This document shows positions 34,665 to 43,617 of a stretch of DNA of 49,362 bases, in pieces. The notes under the pieces are model-generated. The model had not been told where the DNA came from. It did no database searches and was given only the letters and a program-made list of their open reading frames with translations. This stretch comes from Solirubrobacteraceae bacterium. GTDB lineage: Bacteria > Actinomycetota > Thermoleophilia > Solirubrobacterales > Solirubrobacteraceae. Where the stretch lies: positions 1 through 49,362 of the forward strand of contig JANWLE010000008.1 in assembly GCA_025451035.1 (NCBI GenBank). The letters run 5' to 3'. The translations under genes and the position numbers were made by a program. How positions within the stretch are numbered: position 1 is the first letter of the stretch; every line of letters begins with the position of its first letter.

Positions 34665-36044
34665 ATGCCATCAGCCTCACGGCGTGTCGACCCTCAGCGG
34701 ATCCGCGGACGGCGGAGCGCCGCCGGCGGCGCCCGCCGCCGCCAGCAGCCCCTGGAGCACAGGATCCTGCTGACAGCCACGCTCTGCCTGCTGGCGTTCG
34801 GAGCGGTGATGGTCTACAGCGCCTCCTCGCCCCGCTCGCTGCTCGAGGGCAGCCGGACCGGCAGCGGCGACTTGATCAAGTTCGTGATCTACGGCGCCAT
34901 CGGGCTCGCCCTGATGAACTACCTGGCCCGCAACGGGCTGCAAGCCGCCCGCCGCCTGACCGGACCCCTGCTGGCGATCGCGTTCGTGCTCGTGATCGCC
35001 GTGCACATTCCCCACCTAGGGGTGCGCGTCAACGGCGCGCGGCGCTGGATCGGCCCGAGCATGTTCCAGTTCCAGCCATCTGAGCTGATGAAGATCGCGT
35101 TCGTGCTCTACGCGGCCGAACTGCTAGCCCGCCGCCCACAGCGCGTCCTGAGCCTCCGCGAGCTAGCCAAACCGTTGTTGATCGTGGTCGCCGTCGGCAG
35201 CCTGCTGGTCGCCTCACAGCCTGATCTGGGGACGGCGATGGTGATCGCCCTGACCATCAGCGCGCTGCTGATCGCCGCCGGCATGCCGCTGCGAAGCTTC
35301 GCTGTGCTCGCCGGGACAGCGCTGGCGCTCGTGACGTTCTACGCACTGGTGCAGCCCTACTCGCGAGCGCGCCTGACTTCGTTCATCAACCCCTGGTCGC
35401 ACGCGGGCGGAAGCGGCTTTCAGGCGGTCCAGGGCCAGATCGCGATCGGCTCCGGCGGGCTGTTCGGCGTGGGTCCCGGACAGTCAGTGCAGAAGATCTT
35501 CTACCTGCCCGCGGCGCAAACCGACTTCATCCTGGCGGTGATCGGCGAAGAGTTCGGCGCGGTCGGCGTGTGGGGGCTGCTGAGCCTCTACGGGCTGATC
35601 GCCTACGCCGGACTGCGTGCCGCCAAGGCGGCAAAGAGCCTGTATGCGGCGCTGGTCGCAGTCGGCATCACCTCGCTGATCCTCTCCCAGGCGCTGCTCA
35701 ACATCTTCGCCGTGCTCGGCCTGGCACCCCTCACCGGGGTGCCCCTGCCGTTCATCTCCTACGGCTCCAGCAGCCTGCTCGTGATGCTCGCCTCGATGGG
35801 CCTGCTGCTCAACGTCGCCAGCGGGGCGAGCGTCCACCTCCGGGTGATCGCCCCCGCGGGGGAGCGCTCCCAGGGCGCGGGGCGGCGAAGCTCGAGCGCC
35901 AGCGGCGGTGTGGCCGACATCCAGCCACGCAAACAGGCACGATTGAGCGATGCGCAAAGCGCCAACGAAGATCGTCATCGCGGCGGGCGGGACCGCAGGG
36001 CACGTCATTCCGGCGTTGGCGGTCGCCGACGCGCTACGCGCTGA
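34665..36044 (+). CDS. ftsW: Septal peptidoglycan polymerase FtsW
   Basis: A 459-residue SEDS-family glycosyltransferase that polymerises septal lipid II with FtsI. A basic 45-residue cytoplasmic N-terminus precedes ten helices. Signatures are FGAVMVYSASSP, GARRWIGPSMFQFQPSELMK, SQPDLGTAMVI, QTDFILAVIGEEFG and PFISYGSSSLLVML. The ATG at 34665 is the first plausible start after mraY. The C-terminal tail is basic and polar, and its last 31 codons overlap the murG gene in another frame (35950-36044). The overlap is much longer than the 1-4 bases seen elsewhere in the cluster. Confidence 0.94.
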   Translation: MPSASRRVDPQRIRGRRSAAGGARRRQQPLEHRILLTATLCLLAFGAVMVYSASSPRSLLEGSRTGSGDLIKFVIYGAIGLALMNYLARNGLQAARRLTGPLLAIAFVLVIAVHIPHLGVRVNGARRWIGPSMFQFQPSELMKIAFVLYAAELLARRPQRVLSLRELAKPLLIVVAVGSLLVASQPDLGTAMVIALTISALLIAAGMPLRSFAVLAGTALALVTFYALVQPYSRARLTSFINPWSHAGGSGFQAVQGQIAIGSGGLFGVGPGQSVQKIFYLPAAQTDFILAVIGEEFGAVGVWGLLSLYGLIAYAGLRAAKAAKSLYAALVAVGITSLILSQALLNIFAVLGLAPLTGVPLPFISYGSSSLLVMLASMGLLLNVASGASVHLRVIAPAGERSQGAGRRSSSASGGVADIQPRKQARLSDAQSANEDRHRGGRDRRARHSGVGGRRRATR

Positions 36045-37020
36045 GGGCGCCGAGGTCGTGTTCATCGGCGGGGATCGCGCCGAGGTCGAGCTCGTGCCGG
36101 CCGCGGGCTACCAGCTGCACCGCATCGATGTGGAAGGCCTCAGCCGGTCCAGCCCGCTACGCGCGCTGCGTGCTGTCGCGCGCGCCGTGACAGCGTTCTT
36201 GCGCGCCCGCAGATTGCTCGGCGAGCTGCGAGCGGACGCGGTCATGGGAGCCGGAGGCTACGTCGCCGGGCCGGTTGGCCTGGCCGCTGTGACGCGCAGC
36301 ATCCCGCTAGTGCTGACCGAGGCCGACAGCCATCTCGGGCTGACAAACCGGCTGCTGGCGGCGCGAGCGCGACGCGTGTGCCTGGCTTTCGAGATCGAGG
36401 GACGCACGGGCCCGCGCTATTTGCTTACTGGCCGCCCGGCGCCCGCGCTGCGTCACGAGCGCAAGAGCGCGCGCGCGCGTCTCGGCATCGCCGATGGGGA
36501 ACGCTGCGTACTCGTTTTCGGCGGCTCGCTCGGGGCGCGCTCGATCAACCAGGCGGCGCTCGAGGCGTTCGCCGACGGGCGATTCCGTGTTTTGCACGTC
36601 AGCGGCCGCCGCGACTACCCGGAGCTCCAGCGAAAGCCGCGCCCGCAGCGTTACGAGCTGCTGGAGTACCTCGACCATGACCAGTTCTCGCAGGCGCTGG
36701 CCGCCGCCGACCTCGTCGTGGCTCGCGCCGGTGGCTCTGTGATGGAGATAGCCCAGCACGGCCTGCCGGCGATCCTCGTGCCCTACCCGCACGCGTCCTC
36801 CGACCACCAGACCGTTAACGCGCGTTGGATGGCGAACGCTGGCGCGGCGATCGTGATCGCTGACTCGGAGCTCACGCCGCGGCTGCTCGCGCAGAGCGCA
36901 AACGAGCTGCTGGACGACCCGCCGCGACTGCAGGCGATGGCCAGCGCCTCGCTGGAGCTCGCCCGCCCCGGGGCCGCCGAGGAGGTAGCGCGCGAGCTGC
37001 TTAGGGCGGCGCGGCGATGA
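35950..37020 (+). CDS. murG: UDP-GlcNAc:lipid I GlcNAc transferase MurG
   Basis: A 356-residue peripheral membrane GT28 glycosyltransferase that converts lipid I to lipid II. It has the N-terminal glycine loop AAGGTAGHVIPALAVADAL (about 10-28), MGAGGYVAGPVGLAA and EADSHLGLTNRLLA. The C-terminal UDP-GlcNAc-binding part has FGGSLGARSIN and VVARAGGSVMEIAQHGLPAILVP (split by a few variable residues in other species). The start lies within ftsW, and the stop overlaps the murC ATG (ATGA). Confidence 0.96.
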   Translation: MRKAPTKIVIAAGGTAGHVIPALAVADALRAEGAEVVFIGGDRAEVELVPAAGYQLHRIDVEGLSRSSPLRALRAVARAVTAFLRARRLLGELRADAVMGAGGYVAGPVGLAAVTRSIPLVLTEADSHLGLTNRLLAARARRVCLAFEIEGRTGPRYLLTGRPAPALRHERKSARARLGIADGERCVLVFGGSLGARSINQAALEAFADGRFRVLHVSGRRDYPELQRKPRPQRYELLEYLDHDQFSQALAAADLVVARAGGSVMEIAQHGLPAILVPYPHASSDHQTVNARWMANAGAAIVIADSELTPRLLAQSANELLDDPPRLQAMASASLELARPGAAEEVARELLRAARR

Positions 37021-38351
37021 GCACAGAGGCGGCCCTGCCGTGGCGCGGCAGGAGGCTTCACATGATCGGGATCGGGGGTGCGGGGATGAGCGCCTACGCT
37101 CTCGCCGCGCACGCCCTCGGTGCGGCCGTGACGGGCTCCGATGGCGCTCGCTCGCCATACAGCGAGCGACTGCGCGATGCGACCGGCATCCACACGCTGC
37201 TGGGTCACCGCCCCGAGAACCTGCCCGCCGGTGACGGGCTGGAAGTCTGCTACTCCTCGGCGGTGGCGTATGAGAACCCGGAGCGCGCAGCGGCGCGCAG
37301 CCGCGGCCTGCGCGAGCTCAGCCGCGGCGCGCTGCTGGGTGAAATATCCGCGCTCAAGCGCACGATCGCGATCGCCGGTGCGCACGGCAAGACCACGACC
37401 GCCTGCATGGTCGCTCACATACTTAGCGGCTGCGGCATGGACCCGAGCTATTTGATCGGCGGGGTGCTGCGCTCGACCGGCACGAACGCCGCATGGGGCA
37501 GCGGCGAGTGGCTCGTGATCGAGGCGGACGAGTCGGATCGGTCGATGCTCGAGCTGCGGCCAGAGATCGCGCTGGTCACGAACATCGAGCTCGACCATCA
37601 CGCGACATACCGCACATTCGATGAGCTGAGCGAGGTGTTCGCCGCTTTTCTGGCGAAGGCACCCATCGCGGTGCTTCACGACGAGCCGCAGCTGCTCGCG
37701 TTGCGCCACGGGGAGAGCGTCCTCTACAGCGTCGAAGGCCTCGAGCTGCACGGCGGCGAATCATCGTTCAGCTGGCGGGGCGAGCAGGTTCGGCTTGCGC
37801 TCGCGGGCGCCCACAATGCGCTCAACGCGACCGGGGCGCTCGAGGCCGCACGCCTGGCGGGAGCGCCCCAGGACGCCGCCAGGCGCGCGCTCGCGTCCTT
37901 CAGCGGCGCCGCTAGGCGCTTTGAACTGCTCGGCCGCAGCAGCGCTGGAGCCCTCATCTACAGCGATTACGCACATCATCCGACCGAGGTCTCAGCCACG
38001 CTGCAGGCGGCGCGCGCGCTCACCAGCGGCCGGCTCGTCGCCGTCTTTCAACCGCATCTCTACTCGCGCACCGCGGCGCTCGCCGGCGACTTCGCTGCCG
38101 CGCTGGCGAAAGCCGACCTGGTGGTGGTGCTCGATGTCTACCCGGCACGGGAGCGCCGCGAGGATTGGCCGCAAGTGAGCGGAGCGCTGATCGCGCGAGC
38201 CATCGCTGAGCGGGGGGTCGACGTGCGCTTCGCGCCGTCGCTCAAAGACGGCCAGCAGACGCTCGAAGGCCTGCTCGTCGACGGCGACCTCGCGATGCTG
38301 ATGGGAGCCGGGGACATCGACACGCTAGCGCGCACGCTGACGGCCGCATGA
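37017..38351 (+). CDS. murC: UDP-N-acetylmuramate--L-alanine ligase MurC
   Basis: A 444-residue cytoplasmic Mur ligase adding L-Ala to UDP-MurNAc. The N-terminal nucleotide motif HMIGIGGAGMSAYALAAHAL is at about 14-33 and the ATP loop IAGAHGKTTTACMVAHIL at about 118-135. It also shows VIEADESDRSM, NIELDHHATY, DYAHHPTEVSATL and FQPHLYSRT, all diagnostic. Overlaps of 4 bases with both murG and murB show tight translational coupling. Confidence 0.96.
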   Translation: MSTEAALPWRGRRLHMIGIGGAGMSAYALAAHALGAAVTGSDGARSPYSERLRDATGIHTLLGHRPENLPAGDGLEVCYSSAVAYENPERAAARSRGLRELSRGALLGEISALKRTIAIAGAHGKTTTACMVAHILSGCGMDPSYLIGGVLRSTGTNAAWGSGEWLVIEADESDRSMLELRPEIALVTNIELDHHATYRTFDELSEVFAAFLAKAPIAVLHDEPQLLALRHGESVLYSVEGLELHGGESSFSWRGEQVRLALAGAHNALNATGALEAARLAGAPQDAARRALASFSGAARRFELLGRSSAGALIYSDYAHHPTEVSATLQAARALTSGRLVAVFQPHLYSRTAALAGDFAAALAKADLVVVLDVYPARERREDWPQVSGALIARAIAERGVDVRFAPSLKDGQQTLEGLLVDGDLAMLMGAGDIDTLARTLTAA

Positions 38352-39259
38352 GCCAGGACGCGGGTGGAGCGCTGCCGCAGAGGAACGTGCCGCTGGCGCG
38401 CTACGCGACCGTGCGCACCGGCGGGCCAGCCGAGTACTTCGCGCGCGTCGGTGAGGAGCAGGAGCTGACCCGGATGCTCGAGTGGGCAGCCACCGAACGA
38501 CAGCCAGTCGCGGTGGTCGGCTCCGGCTCGAACCTGCTGATCGCCGACGACGGCGTCCGCGGCCTGGTTCTCAAGCTCGACAGGCAGCTCGCGCAGATCG
38601 AGCTCGAGGACGAGCGCATGCTCTGCGGAGGGGGAGCGCGCATGCCCGCGATTGCGGCCCAGGCAGCCCGAGCCGGCCTGGCCGGGATCGAGTTCGCCGT
38701 CAACATCCCGGGCAGCGTCGGCGGCGCGGTGCGAATGAACGCCAACGCCTACGGCGGCGACCTCGCAAACGTACTGGAGTGGGTCGAGGTTGCCACCGCC
38801 AACGGGACAGAGCGACGCAAGCCCGACCAGCTCGCGTTTGGCTACCGCCGCTCCGGGCTCCGTGGCGGCGAAATCGTGGTGCGCGCGCAGCTAAAGCTGA
38901 CGCCCTCGACACCCGAGGCGGTGAAGGCGACGCTCGCGCACATGCGCGAACGACGCCATGCCGCGCAGCCGCAGGGGATCAAGACGTTCGGCTCCACCTT
39001 CAAGAACCCCGAGGACCCGAGGGCGCAAGGCCTCACGGCCGGGCAGTTGCTGGCGGAGGCGGGCTGCGCCGGATTGCAGATCGGCCAGGCGCGCTATGCA
39101 CCGAAGCACGCGAACTTCATCGAGAACGGCGGTGGCGCGAGCACCGCCGAGATCGTCGCGCTGATGGCCGAGGGTCGACGCCGGGTGCTCGAGCGCCGCG
39201 GTGTCGAGCTCGAGCCGGAGGTCCAGACGCTCGGTGAAGTCCACTTCCCGTGGATGTAG
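38348..39259 (+). CDS. murB: UDP-N-acetylenolpyruvoylglucosamine reductase MurB
   Basis: A 303-residue FAD enzyme that reduces UDP-GlcNAc-enolpyruvate to UDP-MurNAc. The FAD-binding motifs are TVRTGGPAEYFA and VGSGSNLLIADDGVRGLVL. It also has GIEFAVNIPGSVGGAVRMNA and FGYRRSGLRG. The catalytic Ser lies in FGSTFKNPED, and the C-terminal QIGQARYAPKHANFIEN is the type II arrangement. MurB placed between murC and ftsQ is common in Gram-positive bacteria. Confidence 0.96.
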   Translation: MSQDAGGALPQRNVPLARYATVRTGGPAEYFARVGEEQELTRMLEWAATERQPVAVVGSGSNLLIADDGVRGLVLKLDRQLAQIELEDERMLCGGGARMPAIAAQAARAGLAGIEFAVNIPGSVGGAVRMNANAYGGDLANVLEWVEVATANGTERRKPDQLAFGYRRSGLRGGEIVVRAQLKLTPSTPEAVKATLAHMRERRHAAQPQGIKTFGSTFKNPEDPRAQGLTAGQLLAEAGCAGLQIGQARYAPKHANFIENGGGASTAEIVALMAEGRRRVLERRGVELEPEVQTLGEVHFPWM

Positions 39260-39291
39260 GGGATCGGCCCGACGGGTCGAAAAACTCATCG

Positions 39292-40293
39292 ATGGATCGA
39301 ACACTCGCGCCGCGTCTGAGGAGTCCGTTCAGCTTCACGGGCGGGCGTGGCCTTCGGTCAGCCGCGAAGTGCGCGGCCATGCTCTGGTACGGCGCGTGGC
39401 GCCACCGTCCGGTTCGCCGAGCGACGATCGCACTGCTGATCGCGCTGCCGTGCCTGGGCGGAGGATGGCTATGGCTGCGTCGCTCGCCGCTGGTATCAGT
39501 CGAGCACGTCCGCATCGCAGGCGTTCACGGCGCTGACGCCGTTGCGATCGACGCGGCGCTCACGGGCGCGGCACGCCACATGACGACACTCGACTTCAGC
39601 GCCGCGGGCTTGCGGATAGCCGTTGCTTCCTACCCCCAGGTGCGCTCGGTCACCGCCAAAGCGGGCTTCCCGCACACGCTTAGCATCACGGTCAGCGAGC
39701 AGCCGCCGATCGCCACCCTCGTGGCTGGCGGCGCCCGTGTCGGTGTCGCCGCCGACGGGGTCCTGCTCGGCGGCGCGTTCGCCTCCAGTTCGCTGCCGCT
39801 CATCGAAGTGAGCGAGCTTCCCGCCGGCAGACGAGTCACCGCGGGGCAGATCAGGCAATACCTGACGGTGCTCGCCGCGGCGCCCATGAGCATCAGGCGG
39901 CTGCTGCAGAAGATCTACTCCACGCAGAAGGGGATCACAGTGCAAGCCCACAACGGGCTGCTCATCTATTTCGGTGACGCGACACGCCCCCACGCGAAGT
40001 GGCTGTCGTTCACGCGGGTCGTGGTCGCCTCTGCCGCGACACCGCCGAGCTATATAGATGTGCGCCTACCGGAACGCCCGGCGGCCGGGATACCCGGCGA
40101 AAGCGCCACGCCATCCACGTCGGGCAGCAGTCTCGATCCGACGTCTGCGGCGCTCGCCGCGAGCCTTGCCGGCGCCGTCGGCGGGAAGAGCCAGGCCGCT
40201 GCCACGAGCACATCGGCGAGCCCTAGTGAAACTGAAGGGAGCCCGGTCCAAGCCGCGCCCGCCGGCGAACAGACCACAGAAGAAAAACACTAA
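39292..40293 (+). CDS. ftsQ: Division protein FtsQ
   Basis: A 333-residue bitopic membrane protein. A basic cytoplasmic part of about 40 residues precedes one helix (about 42-58, IALLIALPCLGGGWLWL). The POTRA domain begins VSVEHVRIAGVHGADAVAI, with SYPQVRSVTAKAGFPHTLSI, and the FtsQ/DivIB domain ends near YIDVRLPERP. A further 60-residue Ser/Ala/Thr-rich tail follows. ATG 39292 is taken as start; GTG 39250, inside the end of murB, would add 14 residues. It scaffolds FtsL/FtsB in the divisome. Identification rests on position, topology and POTRA pattern. Confidence 0.9.
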   Translation: MDRTLAPRLRSPFSFTGGRGLRSAAKCAAMLWYGAWRHRPVRRATIALLIALPCLGGGWLWLRRSPLVSVEHVRIAGVHGADAVAIDAALTGAARHMTTLDFSAAGLRIAVASYPQVRSVTAKAGFPHTLSITVSEQPPIATLVAGGARVGVAADGVLLGGAFASSSLPLIEVSELPAGRRVTAGQIRQYLTVLAAAPMSIRRLLQKIYSTQKGITVQAHNGLLIYFGDATRPHAKWLSFTRVVVASAATPPSYIDVRLPERPAAGIPGESATPSTSGSSLDPTSAALAASLAGAVGGKSQAAATSTSASPSETEGSPVQAAPAGEQTTEEKH

Positions 40294-40295
40294 AT

Positions 40296-40312
40296 CTAAG
40301 GTTAAGCCTTAG
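40296..40312 (+). repeat. Small inverted repeat after ftsQ
   Basis: CTAAGG-TTAAG-CCTTAG begins 2 bases after the ftsQ stop and overlaps the AGGGAGG ribosome-binding sequence of a small ORF. The 6-bp stem is too weak for a terminator and lacks a T-run. It could hide that ribosome site. Confidence 0.35.
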
Positions 40313-40320
40313 GGAGGTGG

Positions 40321-40395
40321 ATGGCGAATTCTCGGGTACGACTTGAGAGTTCCGGGATATGCAACGAACATTGCGGCGCTAACCTCACGCATTGA
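40321..40395 (+). CDS. Possible 24-residue small ORF between ftsQ and ftsZ
   Basis: ATG 40321 is preceded by AGGGAGG (3 nt from its end to the ATG), a stronger ribosome-binding sequence than that of ftsZ itself. The 24-codon frame starts MANSRVRLESSG, has two Cys and ends with TGA inside the -35 box of the ftsZ promoter. There is no similarity I recognise. It may be a leader peptide translated on read-through from ftsQ, or chance. Confidence 0.3.
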   Translation: MANSRVRLESSGICNEHCGANLTH

Positions 40396-40420
40396 CAGGG
40401 CGAAGTTGCCTGCATAACGT
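40392..40420 (+). promoter_or_regulatory. Promoter of ftsZ (TTGACA-N17-TAACGT)
   Basis: A perfect -35 TTGACA at 40392-40397 and a -10 TAACGT at 40415-40420, 17 nt apart. The predicted leader is about 65 nt and lacks a good Shine-Dalgarno near the ftsZ ATG. This gives ftsZ its own expression independent of the upstream cluster. Confidence 0.75.
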
Positions 40421-40492
40421 CCATAACCCAGCGTCTTGGCAAGACCAACGCCAAAAACGCTCAACAACTACTTGAAGGCTTGGATTTGAATC

Positions 40493-41575
40493 ATGGAGAG
40501 CAGCGGTAGCTATCTGGCGGTGATAAAGGTCGTAGGGGTGGGCGGCGGCGGCACGAACGCGGTCAGCCGCATGGTCGAGGCGGGCGTCAGCGGGGTTGAG
40601 TTCATCGCCGCAAACACGGACGCCCAGGCGCTGGCGATGCTCGACGCCGACGTCAAGCTCAACATCGGCCACGACGCGACCAAGGGCCTTGGCGCGGGCG
40701 CCAACCCAGACGTCGGGTTCGCCGCCGCCGCGGAGTCGCGCGACGAGATCAAGGAGGCGCTGAAGGGCGCCGACATGGTCTTTGTGACTGCCGGCGAGGG
40801 TGGCGGCACCGGCACAGGAGCCGCCCCGGTGATAGCCGAGATCGCCAAGAGCGAGATCGGCGCGCTGACCGTCGGCGTGGTGACTCGGCCATTCGAGTTC
40901 GAGGGCACCCAGCGCGGTCGACAGGCAACCGACGGGATCGAACGCCTGCGCGAGGTCGTCGACACGCTGATCGTGATCCCCAACGAGAAGCTGCTGTCGG
41001 TGGTCGAGCGACGCACCTCGATGCTCGACGCGTTCCGCGCCGCCGACGACGTGCTCCGCCAAGGCGTGCAGGGGATAACCGACCTGATCACGATCCCCGG
41101 CCTGATCAACCTCGACTTCGCTGACGTACGCACGATCATGCACAACGCCGGATCAGCGTTGATGGGCATCGGCACCGGCGCCGGGGAGAGCCGCTGCGCC
41201 GACGCGGCGCGCGAAGCGATCTCCTCGCCGCTGCTGGAAGAGTCGATCGACGGCGCTACCGGGATCCTGCTCAGCATCACCGGCGGCAGCGATCTCGGCC
41301 TGTTCGAGGTCAACGATGCCGCCGAGATCATTCAGAACGCGGCCGACTCCAACGCGAACATAATCTTCGGCGCGGTGATCAACGAGAGCCTGGGCGACGA
41401 TGTGCGCGTGACCGTCATCGGCACCGGCTTCGACCACCGCCCAGGGCGCTCTGTCCGCAGCGAGCGGGCCAGCCGCTCGGGACGCCCGGATCGTGGCCCC
41501 CGCATCGGCGAGCGCGAACGCTCGACGCTCGAGATCTCCGATGACGAGATCGACGTCCCGCCGTTTCTGCGCTAG
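40493..41575 (+). CDS. ftsZ: Cell division GTPase FtsZ
   Basis: A 360-residue tubulin homologue forming the Z-ring. GTP-binding motifs are [15 protein letters not shown] at 13-27 and the tubulin signature GGGTGTG at 103-109; the T7 catalytic loop reads [11 protein letters not shown]. The short linker is Arg-rich and ends in the conserved C-terminal peptide [11 protein letters not shown], the docking site for partners such as SepF. No ftsA or sepF gene is next to it. It has its own promoter 73-101 bases upstream. Confidence 0.98.
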   Translation: MESSGSYLAVIKVVGVGGGGTNAVSRMVEAGVSGVEFIAANTDAQALAMLDADVKLNIGHDATKGLGAGANPDVGFAAAAESRDEIKEALKGADMVFVTAGEGGGTGTGAAPVIAEIAKSEIGALTVGVVTRPFEFEGTQRGRQATDGIERLREVVDTLIVIPNEKLLSVVERRTSMLDAFRAADDVLRQGVQGITDLITIPGLINLDFADVRTIMHNAGSALMGIGTGAGESRCADAAREAISSPLLEESIDGATGILLSITGGSDLGLFEVNDAAEIIQNAADSNANIIFGAVINESLGDDVRVTVIGTGFDHRPGRSVRSERASRSGRPDRGPRIGERERSTLEISDDEIDVPPFLR

Positions 41576-41593
41576 GCGCCCGCGCTCGCCCGT

Positions 41594-42250
41594 ATGGCCA
41601 CCGCCACCGGCGAGGCCGTCGGTCACGCACGCCCGATGAGCAGGCCGTATCGGGCTCGTGGGGCGGTGATCGCCGCTGCCGGGCTCGTGCTGCTCGGCAC
41701 CTGGCTCATGCTCGCCCGGCACGAAACCGGCGCCATCGATCGGTTCGCCTTCCGTGTGCTGGCGCTGCCGAGCCACGGCGCGCTCGCCGCAGCCGCGCCG
41801 ACGGTCGTCGCGGCTGCTAAGGCCGTGCTTGCCGTGGCTGCCCTCATCGTGCTTGGCCTGTTGGCGCGCCAACGAGCGTGGTGGGACTGCGTCGCGATCG
41901 CAGTCGGCGCGCCGGTCGCCCAGGCGGCGGCGCACCTCGCCAAGGACGCCGTGGCGCGCCCCAGGCCGGAGCACGAGCTGGTGAGAGCCGGCGGTTACTC
42001 GTTCCCGTCGAGCACCTCAGCGCTGGGGATGGGGTTTGCGTTCCTCGCGATCGCGCTGGCGCGGACACTGCCCGCCTGTCGGCGTGTCATCACCGCTGCC
42101 GGCGCGCTTGTGACCCTAGCGCTCGGCTTGTCCTTCGTGGCGCTGCGCGTGCACTACCTCAGTGACGTGATCGCCGGCTGGGCGCTGGGAGTGATCGTCT
42201 ACGCGCTGTGCGGGCTGGCGCCAGAGCTTCGCCGCCACCGTGCCCCGTAG
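41594..42250 (+). CDS. PAP2-superfamily membrane protein with altered motif 2
   Basis: A 218-residue membrane protein with about six helices. Motif 1 is intact (KDAVARPRP, about 118-126), and motif 3 is recognisable (LRVHYLSDVIAGW, about 182-194). In motif 2 the expected PSGH reads PSSTSALGMG, so the His that acts as proton donor in PAP2 phosphatases is missing. It may be an undecaprenyl-pyrophosphate or lipid phosphatase-like protein whose activity is reduced or changed. It is 18 bases after ftsZ, so co-transcription with a lipid II pathway operon is likely. Confidence 0.8.
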   Translation: MATATGEAVGHARPMSRPYRARGAVIAAAGLVLLGTWLMLARHETGAIDRFAFRVLALPSHGALAAAAPTVVAAAKAVLAVAALIVLGLLARQRAWWDCVAIAVGAPVAQAAAHLAKDAVARPRPEHELVRAGGYSFPSSTSALGMGFAFLAIALARTLPACRRVITAAGALVTLALGLSFVALRVHYLSDVIAGWALGVIVYALCGLAPELRRHRAP

Positions 42251-42420
42251 CCACCGCCGCGGCTACGGCGAAGCTCATCCTGGCGTCAGCCCCGCGCCAA
42301 ACCGGCCTGTGAGCGCGCTATCACCGGACGGCTAGACGAGGCCAGCAAGCCCGCCGCACTCCCCGCATGAGGCCGGCTTCCCCTGCCGCGAGGTCCCGCC
42401 ATTGCCCGGGCGACTCTCGA

Positions 42421-42426
42421 TAACCT
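42421..42426 (+). promoter_or_regulatory. Candidate -10 box of a leaderless promoter (gcvT)
   Basis: TAACCT lies 6 nt before the GTG of gcvT. The 182-bp gap after the PAP2 gene shows no glycine riboswitch core that I can recognise. A leaderless mRNA would leave no room for one. Confidence 0.45.
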
Positions 42427-42432
42427 GCCGCT

Positions 42433-43500
42433 GTGCCGCCTGAACTGTTGCGTACACCACTACACGCGCAACACGCAGCGGCCGGCGCGAAGCTCGTGCC
42501 GTTCGCCGGCTGGGAGATGCCGGTGCAGTACAGCTCCATTCGCGAAGAGCACATGGCGGTCCGCGAGGCTTGCGGAATCTTCGACGTCTCGCACATGGGC
42601 CAGATCGAAACCAGCGGCCCGCAGGCGCTCGAGCTGCTGCAGCATCTGCTCTCGAACGACGTCGCGAGCGTCCCGCTCGGCGGCGCCCAATACAGCGTGC
42701 TGTGCCGCGAGGACGGTGGGGTCCTCGACGACCTGTTCACCTACCACCTCGAGCCGGACCGCTACCTGACCGTCACCAACGCCGCCAACCACGAGCGCGA
42801 CCTAGAGTGGTTCCAGCGCCACGCCGGCGGCCTGGACGTCGAGGTCACCGACCGCGCGCGCGAGTACGCGATGCTGGCCGTGCAGGGCCCGGAAGCGCGC
42901 GAGATAGTCCAGACGATCTCCGAGTCCCCGCTGCCGTCCCGCATGTCAGCGCAACTGCGCCGGCTCGCCGGCATTGAGGCGCTGGCCTGCGCCACCGGTT
43001 ACACCGGCGAGGAGGGTCTCGAGCTGCTGTGTGCGCCCGAGTGCGCGCCGGCGCTGTGGGATGAGCTGGTGCGTCGCGGCGCACGGCCTGCGGGCCTGGC
43101 CGCGCGCGACACGCTGCGCCTGGAGGCGTGCTTTCACCTGTATGGCAACGAGCTGTCGACCGAGCGCAACCCGATCGAAGCCGGCCTGGGATGGTGTTGC
43201 AAGGAGCAGACGGGCTTCATCGGCTCAGAGGCGGTGCTGCGAGCGCGCCAGGAGACGGACGTCCAGAAGCTGGTCGCGTTCACCATCGATGGAGCGGGGA
43301 TAGCCAGGCAGGGAAACCCCGTCTGCGGCGGTGGCGAGGTAACGAGCGGCACGCTCTCGCCGTGCCTGTCGATCGGGATCGGCATGGCCTACGTCCCGGC
43401 CGAGCGGGCGGCCATCGGCACTCGTCTGCAGATCGACGTCCGCGGCAAGATCCGCGAGGCGACCGTCCACCCCAAGCCGTTCGTGCTGAAGAAAGCGTGA
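42433..43500 (+). CDS. gcvT: Glycine cleavage T-protein (aminomethyltransferase)
   Basis: A 355-residue tetrahydrofolate-dependent enzyme that releases ammonia and makes 5,10-methylene-THF from the aminomethyl group carried on GcvH. It shows LVPFAGWEMPVQYSSIREEHMAVR near the N-terminus (split here by line: LVPFAGWEMPVQY, then SSIREEH), GIFDVSHMGQIE and YSVLCREDGGVLDDLFTY. ATGYTGEEGLELL and RDTLRLEACFHLYGNEL follow, and the C-terminal domain ends in the conserved ATVHPKPFV-type segment. The start is GTG. First gene of gcvT-H-PA-PB. Confidence 0.96.
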   Translation: MPPELLRTPLHAQHAAAGAKLVPFAGWEMPVQYSSIREEHMAVREACGIFDVSHMGQIETSGPQALELLQHLLSNDVASVPLGGAQYSVLCREDGGVLDDLFTYHLEPDRYLTVTNAANHERDLEWFQRHAGGLDVEVTDRAREYAMLAVQGPEAREIVQTISESPLPSRMSAQLRRLAGIEALACATGYTGEEGLELLCAPECAPALWDELVRRGARPAGLAARDTLRLEACFHLYGNELSTERNPIEAGLGWCCKEQTGFIGSEAVLRARQETDVQKLVAFTIDGAGIARQGNPVCGGGEVTSGTLSPCLSIGIGMAYVPAERAAIGTRLQIDVRGKIREATVHPKPFVLKKA

Positions 43501-43617
43501 GGCGGCGCCGGCCGCAGCCGCCTTCATCGGACCGCGGCCAGAGGCGCTCCCGGGCGCAGCCTGAACCGCTGATACTTTTCGTGACTTCGATCACCCGCGA
43601 GCGAAGGATTTGAGCCG

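Noticed and set aside
42251-42432. Possible glycine riboswitch upstream of gcvT.
   Set aside because: No recognisable tandem glycine aptamer core, and a -10 box 6 nt from the GTG implies a leaderless transcript.
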